Shown here piece after piece: positions 8,230 to 16,257 of a DNA stretch of 29,196 nt (its first letter is position 1; each line of letters begins with the position of its first letter). This DNA is from Pseudomonadota bacterium (GTDB taxonomy: Bacteria; Pseudomonadota; Alphaproteobacteria; Rhizobiales; Xanthobacteraceae), in contig JAEYRD010000180.1 of assembly GCA_023435725.1 (NCBI GenBank), positions 1 to 29,196 of the forward strand, in the 5' to 3' direction. Both the position numbers and the translations under genes were made by a program. Below the pieces are notes generated by a model. It did not search any database, had not been told where the DNA came from, and saw only the letters and a program-made list of their open reading frames with translations.

Positions 8230-9657
8230 ATGCAGGATTACGATCGTCTGGGACTTCAGCTCATCGATGGCGAATGGCTGGAGTCCGATTCCAAGCTTCC
8301 GGTTCTCGACAAGTTCTCGGGGCGAGAATTCGCGCGCGTCCACTCCGCGACGCGCGAGCAGGTCTCGCACGCAGTCAAGGTCGCCAAGCGCGCCGCCGAT
8401 GCGGGCTGTCCGGCTCCTTATGAGCGGGCGCGTGCCCTGTACGAAGCCTCGCGCCTGATCCATGCCCACAAGGAGCAGTTCGTCGACCTGATGGTCGCGG
8501 AAGCCGGCTTTACGATCTCGGACGCCGGCGGCGAAGTCGATCGCGCCAAGGTGACCCTCGAGTTGTCCGCTGAAGTGGCGAAGAACATCGTCGGCAGCGT
8601 CGTGCCGTTCGGCGCGAGCCCGGGCGCGGAGCGCAGGATCGGTTTTACGGTCCGCGACCCCGTGGGCGTCGTGTGCGCGATCACGCCGTTCAATTCGCCG
8701 CTAAACACGGTGCTGCACAAGATCGGTCCGTCGTTCGCGGCTGGAAATGCCACCATTCTGAAGCCGTCTTCCGAGACGCCCCTGACGGCGGGGCTGCTCG
8801 GGAAATTGCTTCTGCAGGCGGGCATGCCGAAGGATTTCCTCAGCGTCATTCAGGGGCCCGGGACCGTGGGTGAGTGGCTCCTGGCTGAACAGGACATCGG
8901 ATTCTATACGTTCACCGGAAGCACGCGCGTCGGCCGCTACATCCAGGATCACGCCGGTCTTCGCCGGACGCAAATGGAGCTCGGCAGCATCGCCAGCACC
9001 ATTCTGTGCGCGGATGGGGAGCTGTCCAATGCGATCCCGAAGATCGCCAATGCCGGTCTTCGCAAGGCGGGCCAAGTCTGCACCTCGGTCCAACGCCTTT
9101 ACATCCAGGACTCGATCTATGAAGAAGCTCTGGAGCGGCTCGTTAGGGAAGCCCGCACGCTGAAGAGCGGCGACCCCAGGGATCCCGCAACGCGTGTCGG
9201 TCCGTTGATCTCGGAGCGCGCGGCGCAGCGCGGCGAACAATGGATAAAGGACGCCGTGAACGCGGGGGCCCGCCTGGTATGCGGCGGCAAGCGCGACGGC
9301 CGTGTGCTCGAGCCGACCATCCTGGCCGACGTGCCGGAAGCCTGCTCTGCCTGGTGCCAGGAGGCATTCGCGCCTCTTCTGGTCCTGCGACGGTTCTCCC
9401 GCTTCGAGGAGGCGCTCGAAAGCGCCAACGATACCCCTTACGGCCTTTCGGTTGGCGTCTTCACGCGTGACATCACGACCGCGCTGACGGCGGTGAGGAA
9501 ATTCCGTTTCGGGACCGTGCAGATCAACGAAACGTCGAGCGCGCGCGCGGACGTGATGCCGTTCGGAGGCGTGAAGGAGAGCGGCTTCGGCAAGGAAGGA
9601 CCAGCCTACGCCGCGCTCGAAATGACGGTGGAGCGCCTTATCGTGCTCAATCCCTGA
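8230..9657 (+). CDS. NAD(P)-dependent aldehyde dehydrogenase
   Basis: A 475-residue ALDH-superfamily enzyme oxidising an aldehyde to its acid. The start at 8230 (MQDYDRLG...) is chosen because the open frame reaching back to 7723 merely crosses the hydrolase gene in another frame. Visible catalytic parts: PFNSP with the oxyanion Asn155, cofactor Lys178 in LKPSSE, FTGSTRVG (about 228-235), general base Glu250 in MELGS and nucleophile Cys284 in GQVCTS. The ELGS variant of ELGG occurs in several semialdehyde/lactaldehyde-type branches, so the substrate is open. It lies 32 bp after the hydrolase and 42 bp before the alcohol dehydrogenase, probably in the same operon. Confidence 0.92.
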   Translation: MQDYDRLGLQLIDGEWLESDSKLPVLDKFSGREFARVHSATREQVSHAVKVAKRAADAGCPAPYERARALYEASRLIHAHKEQFVDLMVAEAGFTISDAGGEVDRAKVTLELSAEVAKNIVGSVVPFGASPGAERRIGFTVRDPVGVVCAITPFNSPLNTVLHKIGPSFAAGNATILKPSSETPLTAGLLGKLLLQAGMPKDFLSVIQGPGTVGEWLLAEQDIGFYTFTGSTRVGRYIQDHAGLRRTQMELGSIASTILCADGELSNAIPKIANAGLRKAGQVCTSVQRLYIQDSIYEEALERLVREARTLKSGDPRDPATRVGPLISERAAQRGEQWIKDAVNAGARLVCGGKRDGRVLEPTILADVPEACSAWCQEAFAPLLVLRRFSRFEEALESANDTPYGLSVGVFTRDITTALTAVRKFRFGTVQINETSSARADVMPFGGVKESGFGKEGPAYAALEMTVERLIVLNP

Positions 9658-9699
9658 GCCGACCGAAGCTGCAACGCCGAAGATAGGACCATTCCAATA

Positions 9700-10857
9700 A
9701 TGCAAACGATCTCGAGTTACTTCTGTCCGACCCGCGTCTACATGGGGGCGTCAAGCCATCGACAGTTGCCCGAATTCCTTCGCGAATACGACTGCAAGCG
9801 TCTGTTCCTGGTCATGGACGGCGCCCTGAAGAGCACGGAGTTTGCCAAGTCCGTCCTGGCGCTCTTGACCGAGAGCAAGATCGAGGTCTCGACCTTCACC
9901 GAGATCGAGCCGGATCCGAGCGTCGGCACCGTGGAGAAGGCATTTGCCCAGTGCCAGAACAGCAAGGCGACTACGATCCTGGCCATCGGTGGCGGCAGCA
10001 CGATCGATGTGGCCAAGGCCGTCGGCATCCTGAGCACGAACGGCGGCCGGATCCATGATTACGAGGGGATCGAGAAGTTCAAGACGCCGCCATTGCCTCT
10101 GATCGCGATCCCGACCACGGCCGGAACGGGATCGGAAGTGTCCGGATCCTGCGTCATCACGGATACAGAGCGCGAATTGAAAATGTCGATCCGGCATGCT
10201 TCGCTGAACCCGGCGCGTATCGCGATCCTGGATCCCTCCGCCTTGCGCACGATCCCGCCCACGGTGGCCTGCCACGCAGGCGTGGATGCGTTCGTGCACG
10301 CCTTCGAATCCTTCATCTCGCGCAACGCAAATCCGTTCACGGATGCAGTGAACATCGAGGCGATCCGGCTGCTCTCGGCGAACCTGCGTCCGTTTGTCGC
10401 CAATCCCGCCAACGAGGAGGCTGCCCTCAACATGCTCTGCGGCTCCGCGCTCGCAGGGATGGCCTTTGGCCAGACGGGGCTTGGAAACGTCCATTGCATG
10501 TCGAGGTTCGTCGGAGCCCGTTTCCACCTGTCCCATGGACTCTCGAACGCGCTCTGCCTGCCGTCGGTTGCGCGTTTCAACATGATCGCGAATCCCCGCA
10601 AATACGCGCGCGTGGCGGAGGCGATGGGATACGACGTCTTTGGTCTTCCGGAATTGGAAGCTGCCCGAATAGCTGTGGAGAAGATCGGCGAATTGTGTGC
10701 TGATCTCGGGATCCCGGCCCGCCTCAGGGACGCCGGCGTGACGGAGGACAGCCTCGAAGAAATGGCCAGGCATTGCACCGAAGCCAACTACAACCGCTGG
10801 AATCCCCGGTTCACGAGCACGGCAGACTTTCTGGGGCTTTTCCGGCAGGCCTATTGA
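9700..10857 (+). CDS. Iron-containing (group III) alcohol dehydrogenase
   Basis: A 385-residue dehydroquinate synthase-like/Fe-ADH enzyme. The nucleotide-binding GGGSTIDVAKAVG (about 97-109) and TTAGTGSEVS (139-148) are canonical, and the metal ligands are all visible: Asp196 and His200 in GVDAFVH, His265 in GNVHCMS and His279 in LSHGLSNA. The family includes primary alcohol dehydrogenases, 4-hydroxybutyrate dehydrogenases and, more distantly, maleylacetate reductases. Next to an aldehyde dehydrogenase it probably makes or consumes that enzyme's aldehyde. It precedes the regulator gene by 62 bp. Confidence 0.92.
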   Translation: MQTISSYFCPTRVYMGASSHRQLPEFLREYDCKRLFLVMDGALKSTEFAKSVLALLTESKIEVSTFTEIEPDPSVGTVEKAFAQCQNSKATTILAIGGGSTIDVAKAVGILSTNGGRIHDYEGIEKFKTPPLPLIAIPTTAGTGSEVSGSCVITDTERELKMSIRHASLNPARIAILDPSALRTIPPTVACHAGVDAFVHAFESFISRNANPFTDAVNIEAIRLLSANLRPFVANPANEEAALNMLCGSALAGMAFGQTGLGNVHCMSRFVGARFHLSHGLSNALCLPSVARFNMIANPRKYARVAEAMGYDVFGLPELEAARIAVEKIGELCADLGIPARLRDAGVTEDSLEEMARHCTEANYNRWNPRFTSTADFLGLFRQAY

Positions 10858-10919
10858 CAGGTACCGCGCCCAACTAGCAATCCGTAGGTGCGAACCCAGT
10901 TGCGGCAGAAGGCTCAGTC

Positions 10920-11972
10920 GTGAACCCGAAGGACAAGTCCGGCGCTCAGGGCAAGCGGAAGCGCATCACGGCGCGAGACGTGGCCCGGAAGGCGAAGTGC
11001 GCTCTCGGGACCGTTTCCCGCGTCGTCAACGATGTGCCGGGCGTCTCGCCGGAGACGCGCCAGCGCGTTCTCGACGCAATGGAATCCCTCGGATGGGTGC
11101 CTAACGTTGCCGCGCAAAGCATGCGCGGCATGTCCTCGCGGATGGTCGGGTTCATCTTCTCGGACATCAGAAATCCGCTCTACGCGGCGATGGTCAAGGG
11201 TGCCGAGGACGTCTTCAGCGCCCATGGCTTCCTGCTTGTCACGGCAACCAGCAACGGCGAAGCCGACCGCGAAATCGCCCTGATCGAGCTGTTTCGGCGA
11301 CGGCATGCTGACGCGCTGCTGTTTTCGATCACACAGGAAAGCGACACGCGCGTAGTAGAGGCGGTTGAAGCATCGAAGCTGCCAATCGTGATGATCGAAC
11401 GCGATCTCCCAATTCCCGTCGATTCCGTTGGAGCCGATCATCTTAACGGCACCCGGCATGCGACCGAGCATCTTATCCAGCTGGGCCATCGCCGGATCGC
11501 GATCATCAGCGGTGGCAAGGGTACTCGCGTGGCTCGGGATCGATTGCTGGGCTTTAACCAGGCGATGCGGGCCGCAGGACTCAAACCGGACGAGAGCCTC
11601 CTGCACCTCGATAGCTTCGCTTCCGAGTACGCCTATCGGAAAACTCAGTGGCTTCTCTCGCTCGATAAGCCGCCGACTGCCATCCTCGCTCTCGGAATGC
11701 GATTGCTGCCTGGCGTACTCGCGGCGGTGCGGGCTTGCGGTCTTTCGGTGCCTTCCGACATATCGATTATTGCAGGTAACGACAGCAACCTGGCGCAGAT
11801 GATGACGCCGCCGGTTACCGCTATCCGTTACGAGCCCGAGGCACTTGGGCGCGAGGCCGCGCTCGCTGTTCTGGCTCAGATCGAAAGCAGTTCCAGTTCG
11901 ACCTCCTCACGGCGGCTCGAGATTCCGACGGAGCTTGTCCTAAGAGGATCGTGCGGCCCGCCCAAGGGTTAG
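10920..11972 (+). CDS. LacI-family transcriptional repressor
   Basis: A 350-residue regulator. It starts at a GTG preceded by AGAAGG at 7 nt. The N-terminal helix-turn-helix and hinge are textbook LacI: ITARDVARKAKCALGTVSRVVND, about residues 17-39, then ETRQRV, and the effector domain starts near MVGFIFSDIRNPLYAAMV. The C-terminal periplasmic-binding-like domain contains SIIAGNDSN and ends with ELVLRGSC, also standard. The two GAAACGTTTC palindromes in the divergent promoter region at 2468 and 2666 are the natural targets. The inducer is probably a pathway substrate or intermediate. It is the last gene of the cluster; accessory DNA begins within about 70 bp of its stop. Confidence 0.94.
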   Translation: MNPKDKSGAQGKRKRITARDVARKAKCALGTVSRVVNDVPGVSPETRQRVLDAMESLGWVPNVAAQSMRGMSSRMVGFIFSDIRNPLYAAMVKGAEDVFSAHGFLLVTATSNGEADREIALIELFRRRHADALLFSITQESDTRVVEAVEASKLPIVMIERDLPIPVDSVGADHLNGTRHATEHLIQLGHRRIAIISGGKGTRVARDRLLGFNQAMRAAGLKPDESLLHLDSFASEYAYRKTQWLLSLDKPPTAILALGMRLLPGVLAAVRACGLSVPSDISIIAGNDSNLAQMMTPPVTAIRYEPEALGREAALAVLAQIESSSSSTSSRRLEIPTELVLRGSCGPPKG

Positions 11973-12041
11973 GACGTCCACCAAACTGTCGGAGCGCCGA
12001 TGGATTGACCTTTGTGACGGTCGGCGGCTGGCCTCCCGCAG

Positions 12042-12392
12042 TGGACAAATCAGCGCCACATCCGCGAGATCGAAGCGGACGAAGAGAGGTTTGCGCGCGA
12101 GCGGCAAGCGCGCAAGCGTGACGAGGACATCGAGCGCCAACAGATCGCGCGCGGTTATGCCGCTCATGCCGCCGATCAACGCATCGCCGATCTGGAAGCG
12201 CAACTGGCCGAGATCGTGCGAGCAACAACGACCGCGATTGAAGCGCACGAGCACGAGATCGCGCGCGCGACGCGGGAGAACACCGCGTTGAGAAGCAGGC
12301 TGGCTGAATTGGAAATCAGGATCGCAGAGCTGCGGCTCGATGCGCACGCCAGCGGCAAGACGCTCGACGGCAACATGGTCCGCGTGAACTGA
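12042..12392 (+). pseudogene. 5'-truncated coiled-coil ORF of phage/accessory type
   Basis: An open frame (stop-free since TGA at 12015) encodes about 117 residues of strongly charged heptad-like sequence, such as RHIREIEADEERFARE and LRSRLAELEIRIAELRLD, predicted to be a long coiled coil. There is no ATG, GTG or TTG until 12210, which would leave only 59 residues. The start therefore seems lost, probably at the junction between the catabolic cluster and the accessory DNA. It could alternatively use a rare start such as ATC. It precedes terminase-like genes on the same strand. No function is claimed. Confidence 0.5.
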
Positions 12393-12484
12393 AGAGAGGG
12401 CCTGAGACGCGGCGAACGCATCCAGCCTCGTCTAAACGCGATGAGAAGCCCTCGAAGGGTAATTTTGTTCAGGGCCGGGGGGCG

Positions 12485-12505
12485 GGGTTCTGAAAAGCAG
12501 AACCC
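12485..12505. repeat. Small hairpin in the gap before the terminase-like gene
   Basis: GGGTTCTG and CAGAACCC form a perfect 8-bp stem with a 5-nt loop. It may end transcription of the upstream remnant or be the trace of a frame-disrupted small gene; I see no further gene between 12393 and 12581. Confidence 0.35.
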
Positions 12506-12581
12506 GGAGGGTTTCGAGCGCGGCGGCACTGAAATTAGCGTGTAAGTAATTGAATTTACCCAATTTTTTGACCGAACCTCG

Positions 12582-12965
12582 ATGGAACCTGACGCAATGA
12601 CCCAGAGGCCGATTCCATTCCCCGTCAGTCAGTTCGCAACCCCGCCGCCGCCCGCCGAGTTGGGCTGCACCGGCTCCGCGTTGTGGAAGGAGATCGTCGC
12701 CCGATGGCAGATCGACGACGCCGGTTTGCGCGTGTTGCTCGACGCCTGCCATGCCTGTGATCGCGCCGAAAGTCTGCGCCAGCAGATCGAGCGCGACGGC
12801 GAGATGCTGCCGTGCGCGACCGGCTCCAGTAAGCTCAATCCTGCCGTCATGGCCGAGCTATCAGCGCGAGGCCTTATCGCGCGTCTATTAGGCCGCCTCG
12901 GCGTGCTCGATAACGACGAGATACGCCGCCCCGGTCGGCCATCGAACCAGCGCGGAGGCTGGTGA
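12582..12965 (+). CDS. P27-family-like phage terminase small subunit
   Basis: A 127-residue protein resembling the DNA-binding small terminase subunit of P27-type phages. The pattern LGCTGSALWKEIVARWQIDD, a helical stretch LLDACHACDRAESLRQQIERDG (split around residues 44-65) and KLNPAVMAELSARGLIARLLGRLGV match that family in order and spacing. No large terminase, portal or capsid gene follows, so it is a remnant or a domesticated DNA-binding protein rather than part of an intact prophage. The internal ATG six codons in (MTQRP) could also be the start. Its stop overlaps the next start (TGATG). Confidence 0.6.
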   Translation: MEPDAMTQRPIPFPVSQFATPPPPAELGCTGSALWKEIVARWQIDDAGLRVLLDACHACDRAESLRQQIERDGEMLPCATGSSKLNPAVMAELSARGLIARLLGRLGVLDNDEIRRPGRPSNQRGGW

Positions 12966-13360
12966 TGGCGCAGCGGAGACAGGCCGAGATCACCGACGAA
13001 ATCCTGGACTTGTTCGAACGCGCACTAGCGTTGCGCGCCATGGGCGCTCGTGATGACGATGCTGACGATGCCTTGCATGACGAGTTGCTTCGCGTCGAAA
13101 AGCGATTGGTCTGGACACTGTTGCCGCGCATCTGGCCTGCATGGGGACCGTGGGCACCAAGCCCCGCCGATCCCGCGCTCGATGGCGAGTGTGTCGTGGG
13201 CAAGGGCTATTATCTGCATCAGGTCTGGCCGCAGCTGCAGGAAGGCCGCCGCGCGTTGCTGGCGGCGCTCGCGATGCGGCATGATCGACAGCCTGCTGAC
13301 GTTCGCGCGCCGCCTGCCGCTCGAAAGCCGCTTCGCCATCTCGGCAAGGATGAGACGTGA
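12965..13360 (+). CDS. Hypothetical protein coupled to the terminase-like gene
   Basis: A 131-residue protein of unknown function. The ATG at 12965 overlaps the TGA of the terminase-like gene by one base, a translational coupling that supports reality. It is mostly helical and acidic at the N terminus (EITDEILDLFERALALR), with a Trp-rich middle (RIWPAWGPWAPSP) and a positively charged tail. I do not recognise a family. Position suggests an accessory protein of the same phage-derived unit. No clear gene is seen from 13361 to 13572. Confidence 0.5.
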   Translation: MAQRRQAEITDEILDLFERALALRAMGARDDDADDALHDELLRVEKRLVWTLLPRIWPAWGPWAPSPADPALDGECVVGKGYYLHQVWPQLQEGRRALLAALAMRHDRQPADVRAPPAARKPLRHLGKDET

Positions 13361-13572
13361 GGCCGATCAGTTGGAGAGGGATTGAATGATGGAGCAGGTA
13401 GGTCATTAACTTGTGCGCAACGCCTTTTCGGCTAAACTACTTTTCGGCGGACTACGCCGGAACACCCTCTTGGTCGAAGAACCATTTCTTTGATCGTCCA
13501 TCGATACGGCTGTCCTATGGATGACAGTCTATACGCTCGACGGATTACGGAGGCCGGGGTCCGTCACTTTTC

Positions 13573-14433
13573 TTATGGCCAGAACTTGTAGCCGTAGAAC
13601 TCGAAAATCTCCCTTTGCTGGTCGGTTAATTTTGCTTTCCATGTTGGTGTCGGTTGAAGAGCGACGCCGTAGTCCATGCAGGAGCCATTCTCTTTAGCCA
13701 TGATTGGCTCCAACAATTTTGCAAATTCGCTGTTCCATTTTGTCGGCGGCAGCGTGTCGGCAGCTTGATAAAAGGCGCTGGCCACGACATCTGCGAGCTG
13801 CGCTCCAGCGCTCGACTTATGCGACACTGCTTCAGCCAGACGCCAATCCAGCACTTCCCACATGATCCGCCGCTTTGGCAGGTAGAGTGCGTCACCTTTG
13901 GCCTGCATCTTCAGCAGTTCTTGGTAAGCTGCTGTTTGCGCGTAGGAGTGAACACTACGCTCGCTGTAGATAATTTTCAGGAAGCGGCCTGTGGCATGTT
14001 CACGAGCTGCATGCTGATAACAAAAATCGGTGACGCGCTCCAGCAGCAACCGCAGGCAGAAATTGTAGAACCATTGTTGAGACCTAACGCGCTCAGCTCG
14101 CACGTTTCGATATCCGCGCATATTTTTTTTGTTTGATGCTAGAACGAAGCCACGCAATGGAAGCTGGGCGATTTCGCTTACTACAATTCGCTTTCGATAA
14201 TCTGCCAGTTTCCGGTAATGGAGATCGCGGGCGTTGCGAAGACCGGCGTTGGACAACATTGACCTGACCCAACTCACGACATTGGCGTCAAACTTTGCTC
14301 TGATCACCACTGCGCTCATGCAAAGCCATTCCGTCCCACCAGCGGAGTCAATCGGGCGGACAGTCTTCAGGCCAGGATCGCCAGCTTCATCGATGAAAGC
14401 GATGTAGTAAGGTTTTGGAATATCGCTCGTCAC
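13573..14433 (-). CDS. DUF3800 domain protein (putative RNase H-fold enzyme)
   Basis: A 286-residue protein starting at GTG; an in-frame TGA three codons upstream (14440-14442) rules out a longer form. The N-terminal YYIAFIDEAGDPG carries the acidic D-E-x-G-D pattern characteristic of DUF3800, and the C-terminal AQLADVVASAFYQAAD supplies the second conserved Asp. DUF3800 proteins are predicted to have an RNase H-like fold and recur in mobile and defence loci, but their biochemistry is poorly known. It lies 141 bp downstream of the retron-type RT-protease on the same strand and could be co-transcribed. Whether it is a functional partner or an independent passenger cannot be decided from the sequence. 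Confidence 0.8.
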   Translation of the reverse strand: MTSDIPKPYYIAFIDEAGDPGLKTVRPIDSAGGTEWLCMSAVVIRAKFDANVVSWVRSMLSNAGLRNARDLHYRKLADYRKRIVVSEIAQLPLRGFVLASNKKNMRGYRNVRAERVRSQQWFYNFCLRLLLERVTDFCYQHAAREHATGRFLKIIYSERSVHSYAQTAAYQELLKMQAKGDALYLPKRRIMWEVLDWRLAEAVSHKSSAGAQLADVVASAFYQAADTLPPTKWNSEFAKLLEPIMAKENGSCMDYGVALQPTPTWKAKLTDQQREIFEFYGYKFWP

Positions 14434-14574
14434 AATATTTCAACTATGGCGTGTCGTTTGGTAAGAAATCAATCCATCAATCGAGGTCATCAACAGAACG
14501 TGGCGCTCATCCGCCGCCTGATACGGGCCGAGCTTTCACGATGGCCGAGCGGTATAATTCGCAAGACCGGCAAA

Positions 14575-16140
14575 TCATTCAATGGCGAGCTTGAGAAGCT
14601 CGGAAACCTCAATTGCATATTGCTTTTGTTCCAGATTTCCGCCCTTGTGCGCGATACCTACCACTTGATGCCGATCATTTATGATCGGCCCTCCGCTAAT
14701 TCCATCAGACAGTACCGCGGAGACCTCCAGTGGTTTGACAGCGCGTTTCGTGGCGCTTCCATAAATTTGACCGGGCCTCTTACCAAGCTGATCTCCCGGG
14801 CCGTACGCGGGAAATCCAAGAGCGATGATCTGATCGTTTCGTCGCTCAGGTGACGAAATCACTGGCAAACTCAGGTACTCATTTGGTGGCACGTCATGTT
14901 CTAAGATCATCAAGTCGCGATGTTGGCATTTGCGACTCGATGGCTTGGCATTGAATTTTTTACCGGCGCTGCTCGGCCTAAAGAGGTCTGCCTGCATGCC
15001 GGAAGGCAACTTTTCTAGGACGTGGTAAGCCGTCACCAACCCGACACCTTCAAGGAAGAAAGCCGTGCCTTGCGCGTTCTTTTCCTCATCAACCCAAAAC
15101 TCGACGACCCAAACTGCCTGCTGCGCGATCTCATCATACGTTGGAAAGATTTGAATTGGGGAATTTGGAAACAGTTGATTGAACCGCTTGCCGAGAGTTC
15201 GATAGGGACCAAAGCTTCGTCCTCGAACCTGCGCTATCCATTCCAGCCTGCCACGAAGGACTTGCTCTAAGGTCGCATTGGTACCGTATTTCTTCTGGTA
15301 TGCGGCTTGCGCTGTCGCAAGGCCCAACTTCTCTGTTTTGTAGATCGCCGCCCGAAGGTTACGCACAAACGTGCGTCTCACATTTGTAAACTCATTGACA
15401 ACGAGTCCCGTAACTTCCTTTCGCGATTTTGAATCAGCAAACCACACCTTATCAGAAGCGATCTCGAAGCCATTGGAGGAGAAGGCTACAGAAAGGGCGG
15501 CCGAAAGCTGATCAGGCTTCACTCGGCCGGGAATAGGCAACCCAGCGTTGAAGAGCGCCAAGGGTGGTGCATAGCTTGAGAATGAGATGTCGTCCGCATA
15601 GCGTGTGTATCGCAATCGGTAGGTTTTCGCGAACTCCATCAGATCGCGGTCGAGCCGATAGGCAACCAGATTAGAAAGGATTGGAGACGTCGGCGCGCCC
15701 TGGGGAAGCTGGTTTGCTGTGACACAGATCGAGCATATGGCATCTGCCGTTTCGTCCGTAAGCCCCATGCTCAGCAACATTCCGTGCACTCGGCGACGCG
15801 AGATCACACCGAAAAAGTTGCGAACGTCAATGTTTAGAAGGTACGGCCGCTTTTGATGTTCGTTGGCGTTGGTGATTGCGCCCTTATCTTTGACGAACCC
15901 GTGCACGGGTGTACGGGGACGGTAGAGCTGAAGCAGCAGTTGATGCGCTTTGCGCTGCAAGAATTTGAGTCGGCGCTCTGGCATCATCAAGAGCCGCAAT
16001 CCGCCGCGACGCTTCGGAACGTGCACGTGCTGGTACCGATGATAAGCGTGCTTTTCGAGGAATTTTCGTTCGCCGACTCCTACACCGAGATAAGCATAGA
16101 AGTCGTTAGCAGACACGAGTGCTTTGGGTAGCGTAGGCAT
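14575..16140 (-). CDS. Retron-type reverse transcriptase fused to a trypsin-like serine protease
   Basis: A 521-residue fusion. The start at 16140 (MPTLPK...) is preferred over 16182 because AAGGAGG lies upstream and the extra 14 residues would be read from the candidate ncRNA. The RT part spans about residues 1-330: retron-specific NANEH (91-95) before LNIDVRNFF with catalytic Asp105, QGAPTSPILSNL, RYTRYADDI with YADD at 181-184, and the retron VTG motif (243-245). The C-terminal part (about 340-521) is a trypsin fold with a complete triad: His373 in VTAYHV, Asp409 in HRDLMIL, Ser482 in DGISGGP. RT-protease fusions form one of the recognised retron classes (type XI in the Mestre scheme, from memory). 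The RT would make msDNA that gates the protease during phage infection, an inference from other retrons. Confidence 0.9.
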   Translation of the reverse strand: MPTLPKALVSANDFYAYLGVGVGERKFLEKHAYHRYQHVHVPKRRGGLRLLMMPERRLKFLQRKAHQLLLQLYRPRTPVHGFVKDKGAITNANEHQKRPYLLNIDVRNFFGVISRRRVHGMLLSMGLTDETADAICSICVTANQLPQGAPTSPILSNLVAYRLDRDLMEFAKTYRLRYTRYADDISFSSYAPPLALFNAGLPIPGRVKPDQLSAALSVAFSSNGFEIASDKVWFADSKSRKEVTGLVVNEFTNVRRTFVRNLRAAIYKTEKLGLATAQAAYQKKYGTNATLEQVLRGRLEWIAQVRGRSFGPYRTLGKRFNQLFPNSPIQIFPTYDEIAQQAVWVVEFWVDEEKNAQGTAFFLEGVGLVTAYHVLEKLPSGMQADLFRPSSAGKKFNAKPSSRKCQHRDLMILEHDVPPNEYLSLPVISSPERRNDQIIALGFPAYGPGDQLGKRPGQIYGSATKRAVKPLEVSAVLSDGISGGPIINDRHQVVGIAHKGGNLEQKQYAIEVSELLKLAIE

Positions 16141-16149
16141 AGTGAAAGG

Positions 16150-16257
16150 GCGCCCCCTCCTTCTCGCCCGAGTGCGAAGCATTTCGGGCAGCCAACCATG
16201 TTACCAACCGTTGAGTCAGACGCCGCAGTTACGACAGCGCGGTATGCGAGGGGGCGC
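16150..16257 (-). ncRNA. Candidate retron ncRNA (msr-msd)
   Basis: Immediately upstream of the RT start, on the same strand, a perfect 10-bp inverted repeat (GCGCCCCCTC at the 5' end, GAGGGGGCGC at the 3' end) closes a segment of 108 nt, the layout of retron a1/a2 repeats. Inside are a hairpin with stem CCGC/GCGG near the 5' end (possible msr) and a strong hairpin with stem GCCCGA/TCGGGC plus inner TGC/GCA near the 3' end (possible msd). A G follows a1 directly, where other retrons have the branching guanosine. The 3' repeat overlaps the RT ribosome-binding region. The segment is shorter than most known msr-msd RNAs and the usual AGC context is absent, so the call is tentative. Confidence 0.45.

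Noticed and set aside
13281..13385. Possible 34-residue gene overlapping the end of the hypothetical protein at 12965
   Set aside because: It has a plausible amino acid composition but no ribosome site, and it overlaps a translationally coupled gene in another frame; too weak to list.
13654..14136. Rightward ORF of 160 residues inside the DUF3800 gene
   Set aside because: It is antisense to a recognisable DUF3800 protein and has no ribosome site or motif.
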